A stretch of 64,000 bases of DNA, taken from CAWIMX01 sp963837345 (GTDB taxonomy: Bacteria > Acidobacteriota > Vicinamibacteria > Vicinamibacterales > CAVVIG01). The position numbers were made by a program, and so were the translations under genes. Below, in pieces: positions 53,861 through 64,000 of this stretch; position 1 is the first letter of the stretch, and each line of letters begins with the position of its first letter. Where the stretch lies: NCBI GenBank assembly GCA_963837345.1, contig CAWIMX010000001.1, positions 620,001 to 684,000 on the forward strand, in the 5' to 3' direction. Below the pieces are notes generated by a model that had not been told where the DNA came from, did not search any database, and saw nothing but the letters and a program-made list of their open reading frames with translations.

Positions 53861-56196
53861 GCGAACTTCCCTTCGCGGTCGATGTAGCGGATGCGCACGC
53901 GCGACTGCGGGGTGTCGGGATCGAAGCTCGTGAGCGGCGGCGCGCCTCCTGACGAGGCCTGCTCGGACGGATCCCATCCGTATCCGGACATCACGGGCGT
54001 GTTGTAGGTGTGCTGCGAGATCGCCGTGGGCACGTTCCCGTGGCCGGGGTCGTTGGCTCCCGCGAACGCCTTCGGGATCGACTCACGATTGGCGCCGCGG
54101 ACCCAGTCCCACGCGAGATACCCGTAGCCGCGGTCGGCATCGAGGTTGAAGTTCGCGACCGTTGCGGGATCCAGCGTGTTGCGCGTCAATGTCGCGATCA
54201 CGTAGGCCGTGTAGTCCTGCGGATCGCCGAGATGGAGCCCTTTCATGAGGAGCGCGACCGCCGCGCGGATGGTTTCAGCCTCGTTCCTCGCGCCTTCGAG
54301 GCGCGTCCGGGCGACCGGCGAACCGGGCATCGCGCCGAACAGCGCGTTCGCGTTCATGCCGGCGACAAACGGTCCGGCCGCGTTCTGCGGCAGCTCGGTG
54401 TGCACCGGGTCGCCTTCGTTGTCGAACTGGGGGAACCGCCACGGCCGTGTGAATTCGCTCGGCAGCTCCCCGTTGACCGGCGGCGCGCCCACCTTGAAGA
54501 TGCTGCTGAAGATGGTGCTGATGAAGTTCGGCGGATCGAGCAGCACGTCCCGCGGGAACGCGGCGGTCGGCTGCCCGGACGGATCGGGCGAGAGCGTGGC
54601 CGGTGTCAATCCGCCGTCGGGATCTCCCAGCGCGGCCACGGTGGCCATCCAGTTGTCGGCGATGCTCACGCCCAGCGTGTTCAGCCCGGAATTGATCTCG
54701 CCGGGCATCGGCATGACGTAGCCGGTCATCGCAAGGTAGGTATGCACGGCCAGCCAGAGGTTATAGAGCGGCAGCTCCAGGGCTTCGTACAGGGCTTCGC
54801 GAATCGGGTAGGTAATCGTCCCTGCAACAATCCCCGCAATCACCGCGGCGGGCCAGATCGCAATCTCCGCCAGGTACGCCGCCCAGGCGAACAGTGCGAG
54901 GAGGAAGTCGAGCAGGTCGTCCCAGGCGCTGTCGCCCTCGCTCGCGCCCGGTCCCGGGTCGGAATCGCCCGAGCCGGGCGGCGACGGAAACGAGGGAATG
55001 ACAACGAGATCGGGCGGATCGGGACGCCGGATCTTGTAGTAGTCGGTCGTGGTCCATTTCACGTACTTGTACAGCCACCAGTAGGCGCCCGCGATGTCGT
55101 CCGGTTCCGCGAAGCCGTTGGTTTCGAGCGGTACGCGCCCGTCGAGCGTGCTGATGATCGTCGGGCAGCACGCCGCCATCCCGGTGTCGGGCGCGCTCAG
55201 CGCCGGTGTGAAGACCGCCTTCAGTGAGTCGGACAGAAATTGAGCGAGCTCGTCCGGTAAATCCGAATCGACGTCCCAGACGGCATGGCGTCCAGTGATG
55301 TCGGCGCTGTGGTCGCCGTCGGGATACGGCGGGTTCGGCTCGGGCGTGAAGACGTCGACCCGCGAGCTCCCGTCGGGATTGAACGCCAGCCACAGATGAA
55401 GCGCCGCGTTCGCCATCTGCTGGTAGATCGGCTGCGCGCCATGGTCGGTGTTGTACACGAGCGCGTCCATGTGGTTCTCGACCAGATGGTGCCGCTGCCA
55501 GTGCAGCCGATATGGACCGCCGGCCTTCTGGTTGACGAACGCGTGGCCGGTGACGTCGGTGGCCAAGTGCGACATCCACCCGAGCGCAAAGGCCTGGAAA
55601 CGCGCCCGCTGCACCGGGTCCGGCACGATCGCGGGATCGCCGGCGCGCTGCCACAGCACGGCGCCGAAGCGATACGTGTCGCGGTAGTGGAGCATGTCGC
55701 TCCAGAAGAAGGTCTGCTCGTCGAACCCCGACGGGACGCCGGAGGACAGCAGGCCGAAGAAATCGTACTGCTCGAGCACCAGCTTGAGAATCGTATCCTT
55801 CAGGAACGAGAACGCCTGGCCGAAGATGGCTTCGATCTGATCTTTCAGCCCGCCGCTCAACGCGTTGAGTTCGTCCTGCAGGTTGTTCGCGATGGGACCG
55901 ATCGCGGATTCGTACGGGCCGAGAAAATTGTCGTCCCACCAGGTGTAGAGCTCGCGAATCGTCGTGGCGAGCTTCCACAGCATGTTGCCGACGGGAGGTT
56001 TGAAGTCCGGCAGCAAAAAGAAGATATCGGGCCCGATCGCGCCGAGCGCCACATACGTCGGGTTGTTCCTGCCGATCGCCGTCAAATCGGAGGCCGAGGG
56101 GCCATCGGTCGCAAACAACGGCGCAGCCGTGGCGTTCGCGTCGAGCGAGGCGACGGCCTTCCTCGCGACGTTCATGTGGATGTACCAGCCAGGCAT
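53857..56196 (-). CDS. Zinc-dependent phospholipase-C-like protein with long unassigned C-terminal half
   Basis: 779 aa from ATG 56196 (MPGWYIHMNVARKAV). The N-terminal half carries PF00882-like zinc ligands: His in 'YIHMNVARK', Asp in 'GAIGPDIFFLLPDF', then 'ALGWMSHLATDVTGHAFVN' (about 205-215) and 'HLVENHMDALVYN' (about 240). This is the His/Asp/Glu pattern of phospholipase C and alpha-toxin-like hydrolases. No signal peptide is present. A hydrophobic stretch (DLLDFLLALFAWAAYLAEIAIWPAAVIAGIVAG) is followed by a long C-terminal region with no recognised family. Divergent from the RHS toxin-like gene; first of three co-oriented genes with a CARDB-like and a metal-GTPase gene. Confidence 0.75.
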   Translation of the reverse strand: MPGWYIHMNVARKAVASLDANATAAPLFATDGPSASDLTAIGRNNPTYVALGAIGPDIFFLLPDFKPPVGNMLWKLATTIRELYTWWDDNFLGPYESAIGPIANNLQDELNALSGGLKDQIEAIFGQAFSFLKDTILKLVLEQYDFFGLLSSGVPSGFDEQTFFWSDMLHYRDTYRFGAVLWQRAGDPAIVPDPVQRARFQAFALGWMSHLATDVTGHAFVNQKAGGPYRLHWQRHHLVENHMDALVYNTDHGAQPIYQQMANAALHLWLAFNPDGSSRVDVFTPEPNPPYPDGDHSADITGRHAVWDVDSDLPDELAQFLSDSLKAVFTPALSAPDTGMAACCPTIISTLDGRVPLETNGFAEPDDIAGAYWWLYKYVKWTTTDYYKIRRPDPPDLVVIPSFPSPPGSGDSDPGPGASEGDSAWDDLLDFLLALFAWAAYLAEIAIWPAAVIAGIVAGTITYPIREALYEALELPLYNLWLAVHTYLAMTGYVMPMPGEINSGLNTLGVSIADNWMATVAALGDPDGGLTPATLSPDPSGQPTAAFPRDVLLDPPNFISTIFSSIFKVGAPPVNGELPSEFTRPWRFPQFDNEGDPVHTELPQNAAGPFVAGMNANALFGAMPGSPVARTRLEGARNEAETIRAAVALLMKGLHLGDPQDYTAYVIATLTRNTLDPATVANFNLDADRGYGYLAWDWVRGANRESIPKAFAGANDPGHGNVPTAISQHTYNTPVMSGYGWDPSEQASSGGAPPLTSFDPDTPQSRVRIRYIDREGKFA

Positions 56197-56836
56197 GATC
56201 GCCCTCAATCCATCGAGTGGCCGTCCGGGATCTGTGCGCGGCAATGCGCAATCGGGCGCCCGCTCGCTCAGTGTCGTCCATTCCGAATGGCTGTCAACCC
56301 AAATCCCGGCGTCCGGCGAAACTGTTGTGAAGACGCTGCGTCCGACCTATGCCGCGACCTCATGAGTATCACCGTGCAGAGTGTCCGGTTCGAGCTGGTG
56401 GAGATCGACGATTGCAACATTTCGGATCGCGTTCGACGACGGCACCGATCACCTCACGGTCACCGTGCCGAGGCAGCCGTCGTCCCAGCAAACGGGGTGA
56501 GCCGTCAGTCGGTCGGCGTGCGGCCGTCGTAACGGCCGAGGTCTGGACCGAACGGCGTACCCGACATTCTGTGAACCGTCTCCTCCTTTTCACTTGCCGC
56601 ATCCAATCCAGCGATCTATCGTCCGATCGATCGTCGCCGCCTGACGAACAGCGCGGCGCCCCACAGCGCGCGTCGCCCGCGCCGCCGACTACGGCTTCAC
56701 CGACTCGATGAAACGATCGGGCTCCTGGCGCCACTAGCTGATCGGGCAGGGCGCCTTGCGGCGACAGGACGCGGGCGACGGTCAACGCCGTGAGTCGTCG
56801 TACGAACGTACGGTCCCGCCACGTGGGGAGATCCAG
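56197..56836. other. 640-bp divergent intergenic region with a short degraded reading frame
   Basis: Between the phospholipase-like gene (-) and the RHS-type gene (+). It holds a possible small decayed gene at 56361-56500 and otherwise no open frame with coding character. The stretch 56580-56830 has short CGATCG and AGCGCG motifs but no convincing promoter. The toxin-like gene's ribosome-binding sequence GGGGAG is at 56825-56830. Confidence 0.6.
56361..56500 (+). pseudogene. Possible small frameshifted gene
   Basis: From ATG 56361 the frame reads MSITVQSVRFELVEID, then switches frame to 'TIATFRIAFDDGTDHLTVTVPR' and ends at TGA 56498-56500. Both pieces show alternating beta-like character. 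The join near 56407 needs a frame shift of unknown size; there is no GTACC signature here, unlike the five insertions elsewhere. Confidence 0.3.
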
Positions 56837-59800
56837 ATGGACACCGAGCGGCCCACGAGCGACAAGCCAGCGCCCGGCTCACGCATTCGGACGCTCCTCT
56901 CGGCGCCGGCTGCCGCGCCCGCCGAGAGCGCAGGCTCGAGACCCTCGCTCGCCCTGCCGAAGGGCGGTGGCGCGATTCGCGGGATTGGCGAGAAGTTCTC
57001 CGCCGACGCGGCCACTGGGTCCGCCTCGCTGAGCGTCCCGATCGCCACGAGCCCTGGGCGTGCCGGCTTCGGACCGCAGCTTGGCCTCACCTACGACTCC
57101 GGCAGCGGCAATGGCCCGTTCGGCTTCGGCTGGAGGCTCTCGCTGCCGTCGATCGCGCGCAAGACGGACAAGGGAGTGCCGCGGTACGACGACGCCGGCG
57201 AATCCGACACGTTCGTGCTGTCGGGCGCCGAGGATCTGGTGCCGGCCCTCGTCCACGACGGGACCGGATGGGTGAAGGAGATCGTGCCCAGCCTGACGAG
57301 CTTCCGGACGATGTACGGCCGGCGGTACGCCATTCACCGCTATCGGCCGCGGGTCGAGGGCCTCTTTTCGCGCATCGAGCGCTGGGTCAATCCGGACGAT
57401 CGACTCGATACTTTCTGGCGCTCGATCACCAGGAACAACGTCACGACGTGGTACGGCCGGGATCGGGACGCCCGCGTCGCCGATCCAGACGATCCCGCAC
57501 GCATTTTCCGATGGTTGATCTGCGAAAGCTACGACGACACGGGCAACGTCGTCGTCTACCGCTACAAGCGCGAAGATTCGGACGGCGTGGATCTCTCGCA
57601 GGCACACGAGCGGAATCGCACCGACCTGACCCGCTCGGCCAACGCGTACCTGAAGCGGATTCTCTACGGCAACCGCACGCCCCACCTTCCCGACCTCACC
57701 GCCGCGACGGCCGCAGCGCTTCCCTCGGATTGGTGCTTCGAGATGGTCCTCGACTACGGCGAACACGATGTCGATGCGCCCGTGCCAGCGGATACCGGTT
57801 CGCCGTGGACCTGCCGGATGGACCCCTTCTCCACGCATCGCAGCGGGTTCGAGGTGCGCACCTATCGTCTGTGCCGGCGCGCGCTGATGTTCCACCACTT
57901 CAGCAGCGAGCCGTCTGTCGACGTCGACTGCCTCGTCCGCTCGACCGATTTCGCGTACGCGCCACCGCCGACCGATCCGATCGAGCCGGCGTACTCGTTT
58001 CTGCAGTCGATCGCGCAGACCGCCTATCGCCGCGACGGCGTCGGCGGCTATCTGGCCCGCGGCCTGCCGCCGCTCGACTTCGCCTACAGCACGGCGTCGA
58101 TCGACGAAACGGTTCGTGACGTCGACCCGGACAGCCTCGAGAATCTCCCCGGCGGACTCGATCCGTCGCGGTATCGGTGGGTCGACCTCGATGGCGAAGG
58201 ATCGTCCGGCATCCTCACCGAACAGGGCGGCAGCTGGTTCTACAAGGCGAACCACAGCGCCGCCAACGACCAGCAGGTCGACGGCGCGCGCGTCACCACG
58301 CCCCGCTTCGCGCCCCTCGAGATCGTGGCGCACGTGCCGTCGACGGCGGCGCTCGGCGGCGGACGGCAGCAGTTGATGGACCTGTCGGGCGACGGGCGGC
58401 TCGATCTCGTGGATCTGGACGGTCCGGCACGGGGCTGGTACGAACGCACGCGACGAGGCCATTGGACGACATTCGCGCCGCTCGCGTCGCTGCCGAATCT
58501 CGACTGGCGGGATCCCAATCTCCGGTTCATCGACCTGACGGGCGACGGGCTTCCGGACGTCCTGATGACCGACGGCGAGGCGTTCACGTGGCACGAGGCA
58601 CTCGGCGAGCGGGGCTTCGGTCCAGCTCAACGGGCGTTGCAGCCCGCCGACGACGAACGCGGCCCGCGGCTCGTCTTCGCCGATGGCACCGAGTCGATCT
58701 TCCTGGCCGACATGTCGGGCGACGGCCTCACGGATCTGGTCCGCATTCGCAACGGCGAGGTCTGCTATTGGCCGAACCAGGGTTATGGTCGATTCGGCGC
58801 CAAGGTCGTCATGGACGGCGCGCCGCGGCTCGATCGACCGGATCTGTTCGACGGCCGGCGCATCCGGCTGGTCGACATCGACGGCTCGGGCACCGCAGAC
58901 ATCATCTACTTCGCGAGCGGCGCGGTCCATCTGCACTTCAACCAGTCCGGTAACGCGTGGGGCGCCCCGCGTGTGCTCGACGGGTTTCCCGCCGTGAACG
59001 CCACCTCGACCGCCACGGCCCTCGACCTCCTCGGCAGCGGCACGACCTGCCTGGTCTGGTCGTCAGCGCTCCCGGGCAACGCGCGGCGGCCCATGCGCTA
59101 CATCGATCTGATGGGCGGGCACAAGCCGCACCTGATGGTCGGGTTCTCGAACAATCTCGGTGCGGAGACGGTGATTCAGTACGCGCCGTCCACGAAGTTC
59201 TTTGTGGCCGACAAGCTGGCCGGCACGCCGTGGGTCACGAGCCTGCCGTTTCCGGTGCAGGTCGTGGAGCGAGTCGAAACCCACGATCAGATCAGCCGCA
59301 ACCTGTTCGTGACCCGGTACGCGTACCACCACGGGTATTTCGACGGCGTCGAGCGGGAGTTCCGAGGATTTGGCCGCGTCGACCAGTTCGACACTGAAGA
59401 GTTCGCCGCGCTGTCCGACGCCGCGGCGTTTCCGCAGCCGGCCAATCTCGACGCGGCCTCGCACGTGCCGCCCGTCTGCACCAGGACGTGGTTTCACACT
59501 GGGGTGTACGTCGGCGGCGCCCGGATCGCGCGGCACCTGGCGCACGAGTACCTACGGAGAAGGCGACGCCTCGGACGGCATCGACCCACTGACGCCCCGG
59601 CAGCTGGCGAGCATGCAACTCGACGACACGATCCTCCCGGAGGACGTCCTGCTCGGCGATGGATCCAGGCGGCCGCACACGTTTTCCGGCGAGGAGCTCC
59701 GGGAGGCGTGTCGCGCCCTGCGCGGGTCCATGCTCCGGCAGGAAATCTACGGCCTCGATGCGTCGAATGCCGAAGATCGGCCGTATCGCGTGTCGGAGCG

Positions 59801-62800
59801 GAGCTACACGATCGAGACGCTGCAGCCCCGCGGGCCGAACGCCTTCGGCGTGTTCTTCGTGCACCCCCGCGAGACGCTCGACTTTCAGTACGAACGCCGT
59901 ATCTACACCGTGAAGGACGGGGCACTGTCCGCCCCCGACGCCCCGCCGCCGTCCAGGACGGCCGCCGATCCGCGCGTCTCACACGGCTTCACGCTGTCGG
60001 TCGATTCCTTCGGAAACGCGCTCGAGACGGTCGCCATCGCGTACGGCCGCCGCTATCGCGATCCGGCGCTCACCGCGGAGGACCAGGACACGCAGCACGC
60101 CACGCTCGGCACCTACATCGAGACGGTCTACACGGCGCCCGTATCGCTCGACGATGCGTACCGCGCGCCGCTCGTGGCGGAGGCAGCGACGTTCGAGCTG
60201 ATCCACGTCGTGCCCGATGCGAATCTCGCCGATGTCACGAACGTGTTCGGCTTCGACGAGATGCGCGCGCAGATCGCCAGCGCGGGCGACGGCGCTCACG
60301 AGGTGCCGTTCGAAGCGATCGATCCCGCGGGGCTGCATCCGGGCGAGCCCTACCGCCGGCTGATCAGCCAGACCCGCACCCTGTACCGGCCCGACGATCT
60401 CGGCGCGGCGGCGGGCGACCCTCGGGCGCTGCTGGCGCCGCGCGCCCTCGAATCGATGGCGCTGCCGGGCGCCACGTTCAAACTGGCGTTCACGCCAGGC
60501 CTGATTGCCAGGACATATCGCCGCGGGGGCGCCGCACTCCTGCCGATGCCCGCGACGGTGCTGGGGAGCGTCGGCCCCGATGGCGGAGGCTACGTCGATC
60601 TCGACGGGGACGGACGCTGGTGGGTGGCGGGAGGACGCATCTTCTACATGGCGGCGGCGCCTTCGATCCCGCAGGAGAAAGCGCAGGCGTCGCAGCACTT
60701 CTACCTGACTCGACGGTTCGAAGACGCCTTCGGGAGCGCCGCGACCGTCGACTACGACGGTCACGATCTGCTGGCCGTCGCCACAACCGATGAAGCCTCG
60801 AACACGATCGCGGCGCAGAACGACTATCGGGTGCTCGCCCCGGCGGTCCTGACAGACGCCAACGGCAACCGGTCCGCCGTCAGCTTCGATACGCGCGGAT
60901 TCGTCACCGCCACAGCCGTCATGGGCAAGACGACGGAGAGCGTGGGCGACGCGTTGAGCGGGTTCGACGCCGACCTGACCCAGGCGCAGATCGACGCCTT
61001 CTACGCCGCGGCGAATCCGCACACGGTCGCCGCCGCGCTGCTCGGCAACGCGACCACCCGCCTGGTCTACGACCTGTATCGGTTTCGAAGCACCCGCGCC
61101 GCCGCACCCGCCGATCCGTCGACATGGCAGCCGCCGTTCTCGGCAACCATCACCCGCGAAACGCACGTCTTCGCGCTGCCATCGGGACACACGAGCCGGA
61201 TGCAGCTCGCGTTCAGCTACTCGGACGGCTACGGCCGCGAAATCCAGAAGAAGATCCAGGCCGAGCCCGGACCTCTCGTCGACGGCGGCCCGACGGTCGA
61301 CCCGCGCTGGGTCGGCAGCGGGTGGACGATCTTCAACAACAAGGGGAAGCCGGTTCGTCAGTACGAACCGTTCTTCAGCCAGCTGGCGACGGCCGGCCAC
61401 CGTTTCGAGTTCGGGAACGCGGTCGGCGTGAGCCCCATCGCGCTGTACGACCCGATTCAGCGGCCCGTCGCCTCACTCAACGCGAATCACACCTATCGCA
61501 AGACGGTCTTCGATCCGTGGCACCAGGACAGCTGGGACGTGAACGACACGGCTCTCGTCGACCCGGCGGCCGACCAGGACGTGGGAGGCCATTTCAGCCG
61601 GCTGCCGAGCGCACTGTACACGCCGACCTGGTTCGATCAGCGCGCCACGGGCGCCCTGGGCGTCCACGAGCGTGCAGCCGCGCTCAAGGCGGCGGCGCAC
61701 GCAAACACGCCGGCGGTGGCGTACCTCGACGGCCTCGGCCGTACCTTCCGGACGACCATGGACAATGCCGCCGGCGCCCTCATCACGGCCCGCTTCGAGC
61801 TCGACATCCAGGGCAATCAGCGCGCGGTCGTCGACGCGCTGGATCGCCGGGTCGTCGTGTGCACGTACGACCTGCTGCAGAACCGGATCGCGCACTCCAG
61901 CATGGACTCCGGTGAGTCCTGGATGCTCGCTGCGTGCTCGGGCAATGCCATTCGGGCGTGGGACAGCCGCGGGCACGACTTCCGCACGGCCTACGACGCC
62001 CTGCGCCGGCCGATCGGGCTGTTCGTCCAGGGCACGGACCCGATCGCCGCCGATCCGCGCACCCTCGGCGGCGTCGTGCAGTACCAGAAGATCGAGTACG
62101 GCGAGGGACAGCCGCACGACACCGACCTGAATCTCCGCGGGCGCGTCTTCAGGCACTCCGATTGCGCCGGTGTGCTGACGAACGCCGACGTCGATCCGGC
62201 CACGGGCGCCACGGAGGCCTACGACTTCAAGGGCAACCTGCTACGCAGCCGCCGCACCTTCGTCGACGATGCAACCGCGCTGCCGGACTGGGCGGGCGCC
62301 CCGCCGGCGGCCTCGCCCGACGGGTTCGCAGCCGCCACCGAGTACGACGCGCTGAACCGGCCGGTGGCGCTCAGCGCTCCGGACGGGAGCGTTATCCGGC
62401 CGACGTACAACCAGGCCAACCTGCTGACGCGCGTCGATATCCATCTGCGGGGCGCCACGGCGCCGACCGCCTTCGTGGCCAGCGTCGACTACAACGCGAA
62501 AGGCCAGCGCCTTCGCGTCGACTACGCGAATCAGACCTCGACGACCTACACCTACGATCCCGCGCTCTTCCGTCTCGTGCGACTCCTCACCTCGCGGCAG
62601 GGCGTGCCGGCCTCGCAGCAGATCGTCCAGGACCTCAGCTACGTGTTCGATCCGGTGGGCAATATCACGCACATTCAGGACGACGCGGACATTCAGAATG
62701 TCGTGTTCTTCAGCAACCGCCGCGTCGAGCCCAGCGCCGACTACACGTACGACGCGATCTACCGACTGATCGAGGCCACGGGCCGGGAGCACCTCGGCCT

Positions 62801-64000
62801 GACGGCCGGCGTGCCCAATCCGCCGGCCGCTTCGTCGTACAACGACGTGCCGCGGGTGAAACGGCCGCACCCCGGCGACGGCGCAGCGATGGGTCTGTAC
62901 GACGAGACCTATCACTACGATGCCGTCAGCAACGTGGAGCGGCTCGTGCACGCGGGGACCAGCCCGGTCAACCCCGGGTGGACGCGCACGTACACGTACG
63001 CGGAACCGAGTCTGCTCGATGCGGCCGCCGTGAGCAATCGCCTGACCGCGACGTCGGTCAGCGGATCGTCGTCGATCGCCGAGCCGCTCGCGTACGACGC
63101 TCGCGGCAACGTCACGTCGATGATCCAGCTGCAGTCGATGCGATGGGACTTCAAGGACCAGCTCGTCGCCACCACGCGCCGAGCCGTGAGCGGATCGGAT
63201 GTCGACGGCGCGGCCCACCAGGGCGAGCAGACCGTGTACGCATACGACGCGACGGGCCAGCGCGTTCGAAAGGTGACCCTGTCCGCCGGCGGCACGAAGC
63301 TGAGGGAGCGGTTCTACCTTGGAGGATTCGAGCGGTACCGGGAGTACGGGCCGGGCGCGCTCGAGCGGGACACGCTCCACGTGATGGACGACAGGCGGCG
63401 GATCGCGATCGTCGACACCAAGACCGCCGACGCCGCGGCGCCGCCCGGAACGCTGCCGAGCCGCACGTTCCGCTACCAGTTCGACAACCATCTGGGCACC
63501 GCCTGCCTGGAGCTGGACGAGACGGGCGCGGTGATGTCGTACGAAGAGTTCTATCCCTTCGGCGGCACCTCGTACCAGGCCGGCCGATCGCTGGCCGAAG
63601 TCAGTTTGAAGCGTTACCGCTATCTCGGACGGGAGCGCGACGAGGAGACCGGCTTCAATTACAACCGCGCGCGCTACTACGCCCCGTGGATGGCGCGGTG
63701 GATCAGTCCGGATCCTGCCGGCCTGGTCGACGGCCCGAACCCGTATCAATACGCCAGGAACAATCCCGTCATGCTCTCCGATCCCGGCGGACGCGATCCG
63801 GACGAGGGCGTGGACGTCGGACCGTTCAGGTTCCGGAACATTCAGGGTCGGGCGAACTTGAACCTGAACGCCAACTTCACCGTGAACAACCTCTTTTCGT
63901 CCGATCGGTCGCTGACGATCAACAGCCTGTTCGCAGGCGGCAACCTCGATCTCGTCGCCGACACGACCCTGACGCCGTTCGGGTTGACCGGGCGGAGCAC
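56837..64000 (+). CDS. SpvB-TcdB-RHS giant protein (Tc-toxin B/C-type fusion), 1-bp insertion, 3' end outside window
   Basis: ATG 56837 is preceded by GGGGAGATCCAG. N-terminus has the SpvB-type start 'LPKGGGAIRGIGEKFSADAATG' and 'LGLTYDSGSGNGPFGFGWRLSLP' (residues about 35-100). Next are FG-GAP/VCBS-like propeller units of the TcdB-middle domain ('DLSGDGRLDLVDLDG', 'DLTGDGLPDVLMTDG', 'DMSGDGLTDLVRIRNG'). The frame breaks at 59551-59552: GAGTACCTACGG should be GAGTACTACGG. The repaired frame stays open through the TcdB C-terminal and RHS repeats to the RHS core (GRERDEETGFNYNRARYY, 'DPAGLVDGPNPYQYARNNPV') ending near 63790, then a variable C-terminal region and the window edge. About 2387 codons are visible. 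The C-terminus after the core is where Tc and RHS effectors carry their toxin. Confidence 0.85.

Noticed and set aside
9833..59552. Programmed ribosomal frameshifting at the five breaks
   Set aside because: No slippery heptamer is shared, and the common GTACC signature occurs in both orientations relative to the coding strand, which a translational mechanism would not produce.
53857..64000. Mobile genetic island with integrase
   Set aside because: No integrase, transposase, tRNA or direct-repeat boundary is seen in the window, so transfer cannot be claimed.

Overview
The window is high-G+C bacterial chromosomal DNA. I infer an Acidobacteriota chromosome, probably of the Vicinamibacteria type. 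The reasons are two very large Oar-like TonB-dependent receptors with N-terminal carboxypeptidase-regulatory domains plus a remnant of a third, a bacillithiol BshA/BshB1 pair, several LmbE/PIG-L deacetylases, separate pyruvate dehydrogenase E1 subunits, and SpvB/RHS proteins. This is a judgement from gene content; no search was run. I saw no rRNA, tRNA, CRISPR array, complete insertion sequence or origin.

Region 1 (1-12.7 kb, + strand) looks like a surface-glycan or lipid-conjugate operon: a partial membrane-anchored NHL propeller, an ABC exporter, two glycosyltransferases, a PIG-L deacetylase, a Trm112-headed methyltransferase and an MFS (UMF1-type) transporter, mostly with overlapping stops and starts. 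A frameshifted TIGR01777 epimerase and a membrane spermidine-synthase-like protein follow. Region 2 (12.8-23.5 kb, - strand) has a frameshifted tannase/feruloyl esterase, then a module transcribed in the order sensor kinase (frameshifted), LuxR-type regulator, TonB-dependent receptor, three-haem cytochrome-like protein and YncE-like propeller. Region 3 (23.7-27.7 kb, +) has a small secreted protein, a second receptor and a CBS-domain protein. Region 4 (27.7-40.8 kb, mostly -) has PDH E1 beta and alpha, a geranylgeranyl-reductase-family enzyme, a 903-aa LmbE-type protein, a divergent beta-barrel protein, an FKBP lipoprotein, bshA-bshB1, an FAD oxidoreductase, a receptor remnant, a 5'-3' exonuclease and a small membrane protein.

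Region 5 (40.9-51.7 kb) has a PD40 propeller protein, a Crp/Fnr regulator, and four tiny genes leading into a giant cyclic beta-1,2-glucan synthase. Region 6 (51.7-64 kb) has a - strand operon (zinc-dependent phospholipase C-like protein, CARDB-like protein, COG0523 metal GTPase). Divergent from it is a very large SpvB-TcdB-RHS protein, a Tc-toxin B/C-type fusion, that runs off the window end.

The most important cross-window observation is that five otherwise intact genes each carry a single extra base at the same kind of site: AGTAC reads AGTACC, or GTACT reads GGTACT on the other strand. Repairing the extra base restores a full-length family-typical protein each time. The pattern is independent of coding strand, so it is a DNA-level or, more likely, a systematic sequencing or consensus effect. 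These genes should not be treated as genuine pseudogenes until reads are checked.
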